In this document: in pieces, positions 42,518 through 50,998 of the stretch | Layout of the letters: every line of letters begins with the position of its first letter | Position numbering within the stretch: position 1 is the first letter of the stretch | Source of the DNA: Candidatus Woodwardiibium gallinarum | GTDB lineage: Bacteria; Bacillota; Clostridia; Oscillospirales; CAG-382 | Assembly (NCBI GenBank): GCA_904419545.1 | Contig: CAJFRY010000010.1 | Location: 1-51,580 of the forward strand | DNA: 51,580 nt | Direction: 5' to 3' | The notes under the pieces: generated by a model | What the model saw: the letters and a program-made list of their open reading frames with translations, nothing else | Database searches by the model: none | Told to the model about the DNA's origin: nothing | Position numbers and translations under genes: made by a program

Positions 42518-42539
42518 GTGCCGTGGAAAAACACGGCAC
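42518..42539 (-). terminator. Small hairpin between divIVA and ileS
   Basis: GTGCCGTG / CACGGCAC stem of 8 bp with a 6-base A/T loop, followed on the minus strand by TTTCC. It could cut or attenuate transcription before ileS; too small for a T-box. Confidence 0.45.
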
Positions 42540-42590
42540 AAAGTCGCGTGCGGCGCCGGGGGAAAGACGCGCAGCGCGCAGGATATGGAC

Positions 42591-43331
42591 TTACTCCGCC
42601 GGCGTCCCGTCCGGCTCCGCCGTTTCATCCGGCTTTTCGCGGTTCTTTTCGAGCTGCTCGATAAAGTCCTCTTCCGGCTCGCCTTCCGGCACAGCCGGCT
42701 CGCTCTCAGGCTGCTCCTCGGAAGGCGACGGCTGCGGCGCGGCCTGTACGGCGGGCTGTTCCTCCGGGAGCTCTTCGCTGCGCTTGGCCGCCTCCGCCGC
42801 AATTTCATTCTGAATCGTCTCGCGCACATCGGTGAAGATGCGGCCGACGATCTCGTTCTCGTCGGGCAGCACAATGTCCTCGATCTCGTTGACCGAAAGG
42901 CTCTGCAATTCTTCGATGTGCTGACGGTAGAGGTCGTACAGATTTTTCTTGAAATCGATGATGCGGGTACGGATCTCCCACATCTCGTTCTTTTCTTCCT
43001 TGAGCTGCTCGCGGAAGGAGGCGATGATTGCGTCGCAGCGATCCTTAATCGAGCCGGTGATGACGTCGGCGCGCTCGTTGGCGTCGCGGATGATCTTCTC
43101 GCCCAGCTTCTGCGCCTTCAGCAGCGTGCTGCGGATGGCTTCCTCCTCGTCGCGGATCTCGTCAAAATTGGTCACGACGATTTTCAGCTTGCGCTCCAGC
43201 TCGTTGTTTTCACGATAAAGCTCAGTATATTTATCAATGAGGAACTCGATGTAGTCGTCCACCTCGGCGGGGCTGTATCCTTTAAGCGTTTTGGAAAACG
43301 CCTTGCTTTTCAGTTCATGCGGTGCGAGCAT
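42591..43331 (-). CDS. divIVA: DivIVA-type cell-division/polarity protein
   Basis: 246 residues. Conserved N-terminal membrane-binding domain (LKSKAFSKTLKGYSPAEVDD, YIEFLIDKYTELYRENNELE), then a long coiled coil to ~170 and a Glu/Pro-rich acidic tail (~190-246). DivIVA scaffolds at negatively curved membrane, recruiting division-site and sporulation proteins. AAGGAGATA lies just upstream of the ATG. In Bacillus ylmH sits between yggT and divIVA; here only 40 bases separate them and there is no gene. Confidence 0.93.
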   Translation of the reverse strand: MLAPHELKSKAFSKTLKGYSPAEVDDYIEFLIDKYTELYRENNELERKLKIVVTNFDEIRDEEEAIRSTLLKAQKLGEKIIRDANERADVITGSIKDRCDAIIASFREQLKEEKNEMWEIRTRIIDFKKNLYDLYRQHIEELQSLSVNEIEDIVLPDENEIVGRIFTDVRETIQNEIAAEAAKRSEELPEEQPAVQAAPQPSPSEEQPESEPAVPEGEPEEDFIEQLEKNREKPDETAEPDGTPAE

Positions 43332-43371
43332 AGTTGTATCTCCTTCATAGAATCAGGCCGTCGGTACGGCG

Positions 43372-43650
43372 TCAATAGACCGAGGGCAGCAGAAGCTGCA
43401 CTACCATCACAAGCATCACGGTAATGATATAGGTAAAATCCACGGGAGACGACGCAAAAAATTCTATGCGCGACAAAACGCCCCGCACCGGCATGAGGAA
43501 CGGCTCAGTCGTCGCATACAAAAAGCTGTATGCCTTGCTGTCCTCCGCCGCGGAGAAAAACGGATAAAGCACCCGCAGAACCATCATAAACGTCAGCGCC
43601 GTCAAATAGATTGTCACCGTCGCCGCCAAAATCAGCAACACAGTATTCAA
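43372..43650 (-). CDS. YggT-family membrane protein
   Basis: 92 residues, two membrane segments (LILAATVTIYLTALTFMMVL, TYIITVMLVMVVQLLL) with the family's RVLYPFFS and EPFLMPVRGVLSRIEFF stretches. Role is linked to osmotic tolerance and division-site placement, but not well defined. TTG is the only plausible start (GTGGTGATC upstream). In Bacillus it corresponds to YlmG and lies in the same place between sepF and ylmH. Confidence 0.85.
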   Translation of the reverse strand: MNTVLLILAATVTIYLTALTFMMVLRVLYPFFSAAEDSKAYSFLYATTEPFLMPVRGVLSRIEFFASSPVDFTYIITVMLVMVVQLLLPSVY

Positions 43651-43678
43651 ATTCGATCACCACTCATCTGCAAAAGGC

Positions 43679-44149
43679 TTAAAAAAGCTCCTTCTGTGCG
43701 GGCGCACCGTCCTCGCGCGCCTGCTGCTCGCCCGAGACTTCCACATTTTTGGGAGTGATGACATAAGTCGAGCTGGCTACGCGCTTGATGTTGCCCTCGA
43801 TGGCAAAGGCGACACCGCTCATAAAGTCGATGATGCGGCGGATGGTCTCCTTGTTCGTCTCTTCCAGATTCAGCACGACCGTTTTGTGCGCGAGCAGGTG
43901 CTCGGCAATCTGGGTGACGGCCTCGAAGCGGTCGGGCTTGATAACCTTCATCTCCAGCGCAGAGGCGGAGAGCACGCCGGAGCCCGAGCGCATATCCCGC
44001 TGCGCGGTCTGCTGCGCGGTCTGGATGCTCTCGTTCACACCGCCCTCGTCGGCGACGTCGTCATAGCTGTCGTATCCGTCGTTGTAGCCGTCCACATCAT
44101 ATTCATCCTCGCCCTTGAACATGTCCTTAAAGCGATTCATAACTCCCAT
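43679..44149 (-). CDS. sepF: Cell-division protein SepF
   Basis: 156 residues. N-terminal amphipathic membrane-targeting helix (MGVMNRFKDMFKG), an acidic Asp/Tyr/Ser-rich linker, and the conserved core VIKPDRFEAVTQIAEHLLAH, TVVLNLEETNKETIRRIIDF and MSGVAFAIEGNIKRVASSTY. SepF rings anchor FtsZ at the membrane. Start ATG preceded by GGAGG. It lies 25 bases after yggS and 28 bases before yggT. Confidence 0.95.
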   Translation of the reverse strand: MGVMNRFKDMFKGEDEYDVDGYNDGYDSYDDVADEGGVNESIQTAQQTAQRDMRSGSGVLSASALEMKVIKPDRFEAVTQIAEHLLAHKTVVLNLEETNKETIRRIIDFMSGVAFAIEGNIKRVASSTYVITPKNVEVSGEQQAREDGAPAQKELF

Positions 44150-44174
44150 TGCTCAAAACCTCCAAAATTTATAA

Positions 44175-44849
44175 TCAATTTCTTTCGCCGAAAATCGCAC
44201 GTCCGACGCGCACCATATTGGACCCGCAGGCGACCGCCTGCGCATAATCACCGGACATGCCGGCCGATAAAATGTCTATAAAGCTATTATCCACTTTTTT
44301 GGTGCGGATGTCAATAAATTTTTGATAGATTTTTCGGAAATAGCCCAACTTTTTTGCATCTTCCTCACATTTCGGCGGTACAGTCATCAATCCGCGGACG
44401 CGGATGTGCGGAAAAACGGCGAGACTGTCCACAAACGCTTCGGTCTCATCAAACGGCACGCCGCCCTTCGCGGCCTCGCCCTCAAGGTTGACTTCGACCA
44501 AGCAGTCCATTGTCTTCCCGAGCGCGGCACAGCGCTTCTCGATTTCCGCAGCCAGCGGCAGGCTGTCAAGCGACTGGATCATATCCACCTTATCCGCGAT
44601 ATACTTGACCTTGTTTTTTTGCAGCTGCCCGATAAAATGCACCTGTACATGCGCACGGTCAATGGCGTCATATTTATCCAAAAGCTCCTGAACACGGTTC
44701 TCACCGATGACCGTCACCCCGCAGCGGATAGCGGCGTTGATGCGCTCGGGCGGCACGGTTTTGGTCGCGGCGACAAGCGTCACATCCGGGCCGACGGCGG
44801 CGCGGACGGCTTCAATGCGCTTGCGAAGTTCAATGTCCTCATTCGTCAA
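44175..44849 (-). CDS. YggS-family pyridoxal phosphate homeostasis protein
   Basis: 224 residues. TLVAATKTVPPERINAAIRC holds the PLP-binding Lys (Lys30 region), then VIGENRVQELLDKYDAI, VHFIGQLQKNKVKYIAD, and IDILSAGMSGDYAQAVACGS that carries the phosphate-binding segment. The family binds PLP and balances vitamin B6 and amino-acid pools without a known catalytic step. In Bacillus this is YlmE, beside ylmD and sepF. Start overlaps the HlyD-like stop (ATGA). Confidence 0.94.
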   Translation of the reverse strand: MTNEDIELRKRIEAVRAAVGPDVTLVAATKTVPPERINAAIRCGVTVIGENRVQELLDKYDAIDRAHVQVHFIGQLQKNKVKYIADKVDMIQSLDSLPLAAEIEKRCAALGKTMDCLVEVNLEGEAAKGGVPFDETEAFVDSLAVFPHIRVRGLMTVPPKCEEDAKKLGYFRKIYQKFIDIRTKKVDNSFIDILSAGMSGDYAQAVACGSNMVRVGRAIFGERN

Positions 44850-46153
44850 TTCAAAATCTTCCCTTCATACAGGTTGCGTCCGGACACGACAACCGCGTCG
44901 TACAGCGAAAGCTGCCCCTTCAAAACGGTAGGCCGCCCGTCGAGCATCGGCATCTCGCAGATATACATGCCTTCGTCCTCATAGAGCACCTTCGTCTCCT
45001 TAAAATGAACGACATTACCGTCAAGCGTATAGACGCCGGTCTTCCCGTCGACCACACGCAGCGCAGCGACCGGGATGCGGATGCCTGTATAAGTCTCGGT
45101 CAGCAGCTTGGCAGGCTGACTGCGCGCAAACGCAAAACCGGCCGGCAGCTCATTGGTCGTAAGCACGAGCACGGCGACGTCGCTGTCCGTGCGCGTGACG
45201 GTCTTATAATGCGTAAATTCGATGCGCAGATCGTTGGCATATGGGAACGAAACGGTGTAGGATGCGTTCGAACTTTTGCCCTCTGTCAGCGCGGCGGCCT
45301 GCCGTTTGTCCATTGTAAAGGCGATATACCAGCGCGATTCGGGCGAAATGCGGCCGACGGCGCCGTCGTGCGGTGCAGGCTCGCTCTCGGTCAAGGCCAG
45401 AAAGCCGTCGATGGTCAGGTCCTCCAACGCATCGGGCGTGAAAATGCCCTCATACCCGTCGGCGGAATCATAGAAATATCCGCCGAAAGGCGCCTGTACA
45501 AACGAACCGCGGCCGCCCAGCGAAGCCTCGAGCGAGCGGATCTCCTCCTCATAGCGTTCGATCTGTGCCTCGAAGCTGCCGGCCGGCAGATACAGGCTGC
45601 GGCGGCGGTTCATCAGCACCAGCAGCTCTGTGTCGCCGCGCAGGGCGGCAGCCGGATCACCCGCCTCCAATGAACGGATAACGTCGAGGATTCCGTCGGA
45701 AATCGAAGCATCCAGCCTCGTCAGCTCGGTCGAGCCGGCGGAGGTAAAGCCCTGCGACTGCTCGAGAAGCTCTATTTTTTCGTTCAGCTCACGTATACGC
45801 TCCTGCGTAGATGCGTCACCCGCCTGGCTGTAGACGGCGGCCACGTCCTGCCCGCGCGCAACCTTTTCGCCGTCAGCGGCGAGATAGGCGCACGCGCCGC
45901 CGGCGGAAGCATAAACCGGCTCCTCATCACGAAAGATATAAGCCGTGACGTCGGTCTGCGCCTCGGCATAGGCCTGCATCGCGTTTTCAACCTCGACAAA
46001 ATCACCGACATTGAGCGCAAGCTGCAACCCGATATATGCAATAATCAGCAGCCCCACAACAGCGGAGCCAAACTGCTTGAAAACATTCCAGACCGCACGC
46101 GGCCTCCCCTTGTCCCGGGGGCTTCCGGGCGGCAAAGCGGCTTGTTGTTTCAT
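44846..46153 (-). CDS. HlyD-like membrane-fusion/periplasmic-adaptor-type protein
   Basis: 435 residues. One N-terminal membrane helix (FGSAVVGLLIIAYIGLQLAL) is followed by a beta-barrel and lipoyl-like half motif (AYLAADGEKVARGQDVAAVY), a coiled coil (~120-220: QERIRELNEKIELLEQ, EEIRSLEASLGGRG) and a second half (FVQAPFGGYFYDSADGYEGI, TYTGIRIPVAALRVVDGKTG). That is the layout of HlyD family proteins. It lacks adjacent ABC or RND partner genes. In this division cluster such a protein is a frequent companion in clostridia, probably in envelope assembly. Start overlaps the miaA stop, and its stop overlaps yggS. Confidence 0.75.
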   Translation of the reverse strand: MKQQAALPPGSPRDKGRPRAVWNVFKQFGSAVVGLLIIAYIGLQLALNVGDFVEVENAMQAYAEAQTDVTAYIFRDEEPVYASAGGACAYLAADGEKVARGQDVAAVYSQAGDASTQERIRELNEKIELLEQSQGFTSAGSTELTRLDASISDGILDVIRSLEAGDPAAALRGDTELLVLMNRRRSLYLPAGSFEAQIERYEEEIRSLEASLGGRGSFVQAPFGGYFYDSADGYEGIFTPDALEDLTIDGFLALTESEPAPHDGAVGRISPESRWYIAFTMDKRQAAALTEGKSSNASYTVSFPYANDLRIEFTHYKTVTRTDSDVAVLVLTTNELPAGFAFARSQPAKLLTETYTGIRIPVAALRVVDGKTGVYTLDGNVVHFKETKVLYEDEGMYICEMPMLDGRPTVLKGQLSLYDAVVVSGRNLYEGKILN

Positions 46154-47124
46154 CCCGGCTCTCCTTTGTCTTCTATTATAACATGCGACCGGCGCGCTGT
46201 TAAGCGGTTTTTGACAATATTTACAGACGTTTCACAACTCCCGTCCCCGATTTCCAGACGCAGGTCGGCGGGGATGCGGTTGAAATAGGTCTCCTGCCGC
46301 TTCGCATAGCGGCGGGAAGCGCGCTTGGCCGTCTCGACACAGGTCTCCAGCGTTTCCGCGCCGCAGAGGAAGGGGAGCAGTTCCTTATATCCGATGGCCT
46401 GCGAAGCCGTCGGCGTACCGGCCAGCCCGCGGGCGTAAAGTGCGCGCGCCTCGTCGAGCAGCCCGTCGGAAAGCATCCGGTCGAAGCGGCGGTCGATGCG
46501 GGCGTAAATCGTTTCACGCTCGCCGCCGAGACGGACGACGAATGGGTCGAAAAGCGGTTCGAAGAACCGGCCGGCCTTATCCTGCTCGCTCTTCGTGCGG
46601 CCGGTCAGTTCATAAATCTCCAGCGCACGCACGACGCGCTTGACGTTGTTCGGGTGCGCGGCGGCGGCCGTTTCCGGGTCCAATGCCGCCAGTCGCGCCC
46701 AAAGGGCATCGTTCCCCTCGCGGCGCGCGAACGCATAGAGCGCTTCACGAACCTTCTCATCGGCGGGCGCGGTCGGCGCGGGGCCGCCGGAAAGCAGCAG
46801 CTCGATATACAGACCGGTGCCGCCGGCAAGGATGGGCAGCCGTCCGCGCCGGCAGACGTCCCGTGCGGCGGCCGTGGCCAGCCCGACAAAATCGGCCGCC
46901 GAGAAGGCAGCGTCAATGTCCAAAATGTCGATGAGATGATGCGGTACACGCACGCGCTCACCGGCCGTGGGCTTGGCGGTGCCGATGTCCATCCCGCGGT
47001 AGACCTGCATCGAGTCGCCCGAGAGGATTTCTCCGTTCAGTTCCTCGGCCAGCCGCAGCGCAAGCGCGCTCTTTCCGGACGCAGTGGGGCCGATGACGAC
47101 CAGCAGCGGGATGCGGGCGGCCAT
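46150..47124 (-). CDS. miaA: tRNA dimethylallyltransferase MiaA
   Basis: 324 residues. P-loop VIGPTASGKSALALRLAEEL near residue 8; ILSGDSMQVYRGMDIGTAKP, then PHHLIDILD, ILAGGTGLYIELLLSGG and the VKRVVRALEIYELTGR stretch are family-specific. It adds dimethylallyl to A37 of tRNAs reading U-starting codons. I use ATG at 47124, which forms TGATG with the queA stop; a GTG at 47127 is possible too. Overlaps the HlyD-like start at 46150-46153. Confidence 0.93.
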   Translation of the reverse strand: MAARIPLLVVIGPTASGKSALALRLAEELNGEILSGDSMQVYRGMDIGTAKPTAGERVRVPHHLIDILDIDAAFSAADFVGLATAAARDVCRRGRLPILAGGTGLYIELLLSGGPAPTAPADEKVREALYAFARREGNDALWARLAALDPETAAAAHPNNVKRVVRALEIYELTGRTKSEQDKAGRFFEPLFDPFVVRLGGERETIYARIDRRFDRMLSDGLLDEARALYARGLAGTPTASQAIGYKELLPFLCGAETLETCVETAKRASRRYAKRQETYFNRIPADLRLEIGDGSCETSVNIVKNRLTARRSHVIIEDKGEPG

Positions 47125-48170
47125 CACGAGATAAACATCGCGTCGCCGAAGGAGAAGAAACGGTACCCCTCCGCAACGGCGATGCGGTAAGCCTGCATCA
47201 TATGCTCATAGCCGCCAAAGGCCGAAACGAGCATCAGCAGCGTGCTTTCGGGCAAGTGGAAATTGGTGATGAGCGCGTCCATCACCTTGAAGCGGTAAGA
47301 GGGATAGATGAAAATATCGGTTTCGCCCGAAAAGGGATGCAGAACCCCGTTTTCATCAGCGGCGCTCTCGATGGTGCGGCAGGAGGTGGTGCCCACAGCG
47401 ACGACGCGGCCGCCGCGCGCCCTGGCGCGGTTGACGGTTTCGGCAGCCTCCTCTGTGACGCGGATGTACTCGCTGTGCATTTTATGCGCGGTCAGGTCGT
47501 CCTCCTTCACCGGCCGGAAGGTGCCGATGCCGACGTGCAGCAGCACGCGGGCGATGTCCACACCCTTGTCCGCAATACGAGCGAGCAGTTCGTCGGTAAA
47601 GTGCAACCCTGCCGTCGGCGCTGCGGCGCTGCCGGCATATCTTGCATAGACGGTCTGATAGCTGCTGTTGTCCTCGAGACGGGTTGTAATATACGGGGGC
47701 AGCGGCATAATGCCGATTTCGTCCAGCTTTTCCATAAAATTCCCCTTGTAATCGAAGCGGATGAGCCGCACGCCGCCCTCGAGCACACCGGTCACGTGTC
47801 CCGTCACGCCCCCGGGATAGGCAACGACGGCGCCCGGACGGGTCTTTTTCCCGGGACGGGTAAGGCATTCCCAAAGTTCGCCCTCCCCCTCCGCGCGCCG
47901 GAGCAGAACCGTCTCCACCGCACCGGCATGGCCGGCGCTCGTACCGAAGATGCGCGCGGGAATGACCTTGGTGTCGTTGAGGACGAGGCAGTCGCCCGGA
48001 TGCAGCAGGTCGGCAATGTCGCGGAACAGCGCGTGCCCAACCTGTCCGGTCGTGCGGTCGACCGTCATCAGCCGGCACATATCCCGCCGCTCGGACGGCG
48101 TCTGTGCAATGAGCCGCTCAGGCAGCTCGTAGGAGTAAGAGGAGCGCCGCAGCAGATCGACGCTTGACAT
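47124..48170 (-). CDS. queA: S-adenosylmethionine:tRNA ribosyltransferase-isomerase QueA
   Basis: 348 residues. YSYELPERLIAQTPSERRDM at the N-terminus, NDTKVIPARIFG, PPYITTRLEDNSSYQTVYAR, SAAAPTAGLHFTDELLARIA and TNFHLPESTLLMLVSAFGG are all conserved. It transfers the ribosyl part of SAM to preQ1 in tRNA, making epoxyqueuosine. Start at 48170 has GGGGGC seven bases upstream; the frame could extend to 48188 without a site. Heads the minus-strand run; promoter at 48330-48358. Confidence 0.95.
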   Translation of the reverse strand: MSSVDLLRRSSYSYELPERLIAQTPSERRDMCRLMTVDRTTGQVGHALFRDIADLLHPGDCLVLNDTKVIPARIFGTSAGHAGAVETVLLRRAEGEGELWECLTRPGKKTRPGAVVAYPGGVTGHVTGVLEGGVRLIRFDYKGNFMEKLDEIGIMPLPPYITTRLEDNSSYQTVYARYAGSAAAPTAGLHFTDELLARIADKGVDIARVLLHVGIGTFRPVKEDDLTAHKMHSEYIRVTEEAAETVNRARARGGRVVAVGTTSCRTIESAADENGVLHPFSGETDIFIYPSYRFKVMDALITNFHLPESTLLMLVSAFGGYEHMMQAYRIAVAEGYRFFSFGDAMFIS

Positions 48171-48329
48171 ATGAATCGCCCCCGACATACACTAATATTA
48201 GCGGTTGACGGCCCGACAGCCTCCGGCACACCGCGTCTGAAGCCAATCGGTTTCGGCCCGGCAGAGCTGACATCCTGCCGGTTCTCAGCCGCCGCGTTTT
48301 TCCTGCGGTCCGCGCCGCTTTGAAAGTTT

Positions 48330-48358
48330 ATTATATAACGGCGCGCCGCTTTTTTCAA
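48330..48358 (-). promoter_or_regulatory. Promoter of the queA-led operon
   Basis: On the minus strand TTGAAA, a 17-base spacer and TATAAT. It predicts a ~150-base leader before queA containing a 7-bp hairpin (48258-48281); no preQ1 riboswitch is recognisable. Confidence 0.75.
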
Positions 48359-48390
48359 GAGTTTTTACCCGAAAGGTTTGGAATAAACGA

Positions 48391-49284
48391 ATGAACACAC
48401 CGATTTTCAGGGGCGTGGCTGCCGCCGTCGTGACGCCGACCGACGAAAAAGGGGTAGACTACGTCTCGTTTGCAAGGCTGCTGAATTTCCTCATCGACAG
48501 CGGCATCGACGCCATCGTCGTCTGCGGCACGACGGGCGAAGCCTCGACCTTATCCGAGGACGAGCGGCGGGAAGCAATCGCCTTCACTGTCCGGCAGGTG
48601 CGCGCACGCGTGCCGGTGATTGCAGGGACGGGCTGCAATGCGACCGACCGCTGTGCTTCGCTTACCCGCTACGCAACCGACGCGGGCGCCGACGCGCTTC
48701 TGGTCGTGACGCCCTATTACAACAAATGCACACAGAACGGACTGATCCGCCACTATGAGGCCGTCGCGGACAGCACAGACAAGCCGGTCATTGTCTACAA
48801 CGTGCCCACGCGCACCTGTGTAAACATAGAGCCGCGCACGTATCAGGCGTTGGCGAAGATTCCCAACATCCGCGCCGTGAAGGAGGCGTCCAGCTCGGTC
48901 GTGCAGGCCGCACGGACCAAACGGTTGTGCGGCGACGCGCTGGACATCTACGCGGGCAATGACGACCTGACTCTGCCGCTGCTGTCCATCGGCGGCGCGG
49001 GCGTGATCTCGGTGGCGGCCAACGTGGTCCCGAAGGCCGTCAGGCGGATCACAGACTGCTTTTTCGCCGGCGACGCAGACGGCGCCGCAAAGGCACAGCT
49101 TGCACTACTCGATTTGGCCGAAGCACTTTTCTGCGAGGTCAATCCGATCCCGGTCAAAGCGGCGCTGGCTGCGCTCGGCTTCTGCCGCGACCACCTGCGG
49201 CTGCCGCTGACGCCGATGGAGCCGCAGAACCGCGCCAAACTGTTCGCCGCCCTGCGCGAATTCTATCCCGATATCCCCGAATAA
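48391..49284 (+). CDS. dapA: 4-Hydroxy-tetrahydrodipicolinate synthase
   Basis: 297 residues. Active-site Lys164 in IRAVKEASSSV (Schiff base), Tyr136 in VIVYNVPTRT, and CGTTGEASTLSEDERREAI (residues 45-63) all conserved. The first committed step of lysine/diaminopimelate synthesis, from aspartate semialdehyde and pyruvate. Also feeds dipicolinate for spores. No other dap gene is adjacent. The ATG at 48391 follows AAAGG by ~13 bases. Hairpin 49288-49320 follows. Confidence 0.95.
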   Translation: MNTPIFRGVAAAVVTPTDEKGVDYVSFARLLNFLIDSGIDAIVVCGTTGEASTLSEDERREAIAFTVRQVRARVPVIAGTGCNATDRCASLTRYATDAGADALLVVTPYYNKCTQNGLIRHYEAVADSTDKPVIVYNVPTRTCVNIEPRTYQALAKIPNIRAVKEASSSVVQAARTKRLCGDALDIYAGNDDLTLPLLSIGGAGVISVAANVVPKAVRRITDCFFAGDADGAAKAQLALLDLAEALFCEVNPIPVKAALAALGFCRDHLRLPLTPMEPQNRAKLFAALREFYPDIPE

Positions 49285-49287
49285 AGC

Positions 49288-49320
49288 ATGCGGGGCCGCC
49301 GTATTCCGACAGCCCCGCAT
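49288..49320 (+). terminator. Probable dapA terminator
   Basis: ATGCGGGGC / GCCCCGCAT, 9-bp stem with a 15-base loop, three bases after the dapA stop codon; the T-tail is short. Confidence 0.5.
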
Positions 49321-49345
49321 CGTTCCGGAAAATTCACCAAACTGT

Positions 49346-49382
49346 GATATGCCCGATGCGGCTTTAGCGCATCGGGCATATC
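49346..49382. repeat. 15-bp perfect inverted repeat
   Basis: GATATGCCCGATGCG and CGCATCGGGCATATC around a 7-base loop. No T-tail on either side, so it is not a standard terminator. Confidence 0.6.
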
Positions 49383-49900
49383 AAGCATTGTCCATCTGCC
49401 GGTTTCAGTCACGCTCGCCTCACCGGAAAGCGGCGATTCCCGCACCGAAACCCAAGCCGTTTGCCTGCCGCTGCGTTCAGGCAGACAGACGTTCCGCAAA
49501 TGCTTTATAGACCGCCCGCTTCCGTTTCACCAAACAGTCCTGTACATCCTCCGATTCCGGGCACAGAAAGCCCTTCTCTCTTGGCCGAATCATTGCTCTT
49601 CGGAATTTCAGCCGGTTCACGGAACACAATGCACATATAAACTCATCTTCATAGAAAAAGCGGCCGGGTGTTTCGCCCGATTCCGATTCAGGCAAGGCAT
49701 GGCTCTCCAACCTCAAAATTGAGCCGCCGCAATCCGCCGAAGCCCGTTCCGAAACACGCAATTGCCCTGCGCTTGAAAGCGCTGCAGACAACCAATGCAG
49801 AGCAGATTTTCTGCAGATGCCTTTACGCGAATCGAGGCAATACTTTCCCTAAATTATAAGCCCAACGCGGCCAGAAGCGGCGTTTCCGTTCTGTGCTTTT

Positions 49901-50998
49901 TCAGGACGCGGTCTCACGGATATCGGCAAAGAAAGCGCGCAGCAGCCGTTCCTGCTCGGCCGAAATGGCATACAGCATCTTTTCATACGCGGGGTCCCCG
50001 ATGAGGTTTTCCTCCGACACATCGATCGTGTCGCCCTCAAGACGCAATTGAATCATAGTCCCGCCGACGGCGCAGACGGCAAAATCCAGCGAATATAGCT
50101 GGCAGAGCAGCTTGATGGCCGCCAGAGGGAAGAACAAATCGCCGTATTTCTTCCCGAAAGCGGGATCCTCAAAGTCATTCCTGCACATTGCCTCAATAAG
50201 CGGACGCGGCAGCGCGCAGTCAAAATTGACACAGAGGAAAAAGGTATTCACCGTCTCGCTCAGGTCCACATTTACGACGCGTCCGGCCATATAGGTGTAT
50301 GCGAATTCAATCATCAGCATCAGCGCGCTCTGGAAATCGCGTTTATCCAGCAATGCCCAGCAATTCTGCGTGCGATAGGCACAGGAAAAACGCGAAGCGA
50401 TCATCGGCGCGATCTTAACGATGCTCCGTTCCACATCGCGGACAAGCATATTCAGATTCGAAGCATCGTAATACACACGGTTGAGGCCATTGAACACGCG
50501 CAGGAACTGACCGACCTGCCAGCTCAGCTTCACGACATATTTCTCGCGCTTGGCGAACAGCCGCTCTATCGCGCTGCGGAATTCGGGATCGTCGCGAAAC
50601 GCCTCGCCGAAATCAAAATATTCGAGCAGGTTCTTTTCCCCCAGATCGGGCTTCATTTCCATAAGCCGTTTGACCATCGCGGTATTGGAGGTCATCACCT
50701 TGACGGCATAGCAGTCATAGCAGCGCTGCACAATGCCGCCGAACATATCCCCCACGACCAGCAGCGAGATGCGCATCCGCTCGCCGATTTTCATCCGCTG
50801 CATTTCCTCCACGTCACCCTCGGAAACGACGCCGCGAATCGTGTTCCCAAGCCGCAGCGTGCGCAGATAGCGTCTTGCGCGAAGATTTTTGGCCACAACA
50901 TTCATATTCAGGTCGATCAGCAGCGCGGGAACCGTAAACTCCTCGATTACATTTTTATTGATCTCGTATAAATACGGGTGATTGGACGGCAGATTCAT
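49901..50998 (-). CDS. PAS-like, sensor-type protein lacking a clear histidine-kinase H-box
   Basis: 365 residues. After MNLPSNHPYLYEINKN, residues ~16-115 fit a PAS-like fold (VIEEFTVPALLIDLNMNVVA, KNLRARRYLRTLRLGN, ERMRISLLVVGDMFGGIVQR). The C-terminal half (~170-360) resembles a histidine-kinase core only in outline: a helix at QVGQFLRVFNGLNRVYYDAS, where an H-box would be, has no His, and FQSALMLMIEFAYTYM and VNVDLSETVNTFFLCVNFD recall the N-box and a strand of an HATPase without catalytic Asn-Gly motifs. It may therefore be a non-catalytic regulator of signalling. Start at 50998 follows AAAGGA by ~12 bases. No partner response regulator lies next to it. Confidence 0.55.
   Translation of the reverse strand: MNLPSNHPYLYEINKNVIEEFTVPALLIDLNMNVVAKNLRARRYLRTLRLGNTIRGVVSEGDVEEMQRMKIGERMRISLLVVGDMFGGIVQRCYDCYAVKVMTSNTAMVKRLMEMKPDLGEKNLLEYFDFGEAFRDDPEFRSAIERLFAKREKYVVKLSWQVGQFLRVFNGLNRVYYDASNLNMLVRDVERSIVKIAPMIASRFSCAYRTQNCWALLDKRDFQSALMLMIEFAYTYMAGRVVNVDLSETVNTFFLCVNFDCALPRPLIEAMCRNDFEDPAFGKKYGDLFFPLAAIKLLCQLYSLDFAVCAVGGTMIQLRLEGDTIDVSEENLIGDPAYEKMLYAISAEQERLLRAFFADIRETAS

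Larger units (their letters stand above)
49285..49900. other. Intergenic region between convergent dapA and the sensor-like gene
   Basis: No supported gene. Contains hairpins at 49288-49320 and 49346-49382; a 104-codon minus-strand frame (49477-49791) shows no recognisable family and no good ribosome-binding site. Confidence 0.5.

Noticed and set aside
42482-42590. T-box riboswitch before ileS
   Set aside because: The gap is only 109 bases and lacks a specifier loop, the conserved T-box bulge sequence and an antiterminator.
48171-48329. preQ1 riboswitch in the queA leader
   Set aside because: Only one simple 7-bp hairpin is visible and no A-rich preQ1 motif or pseudoknot tail.
49477-49791. 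104-codon minus-strand frame between dapA and the sensor-like gene
   Set aside because: No family, no ribosome-binding site, atypical residue composition; kept only as a note.
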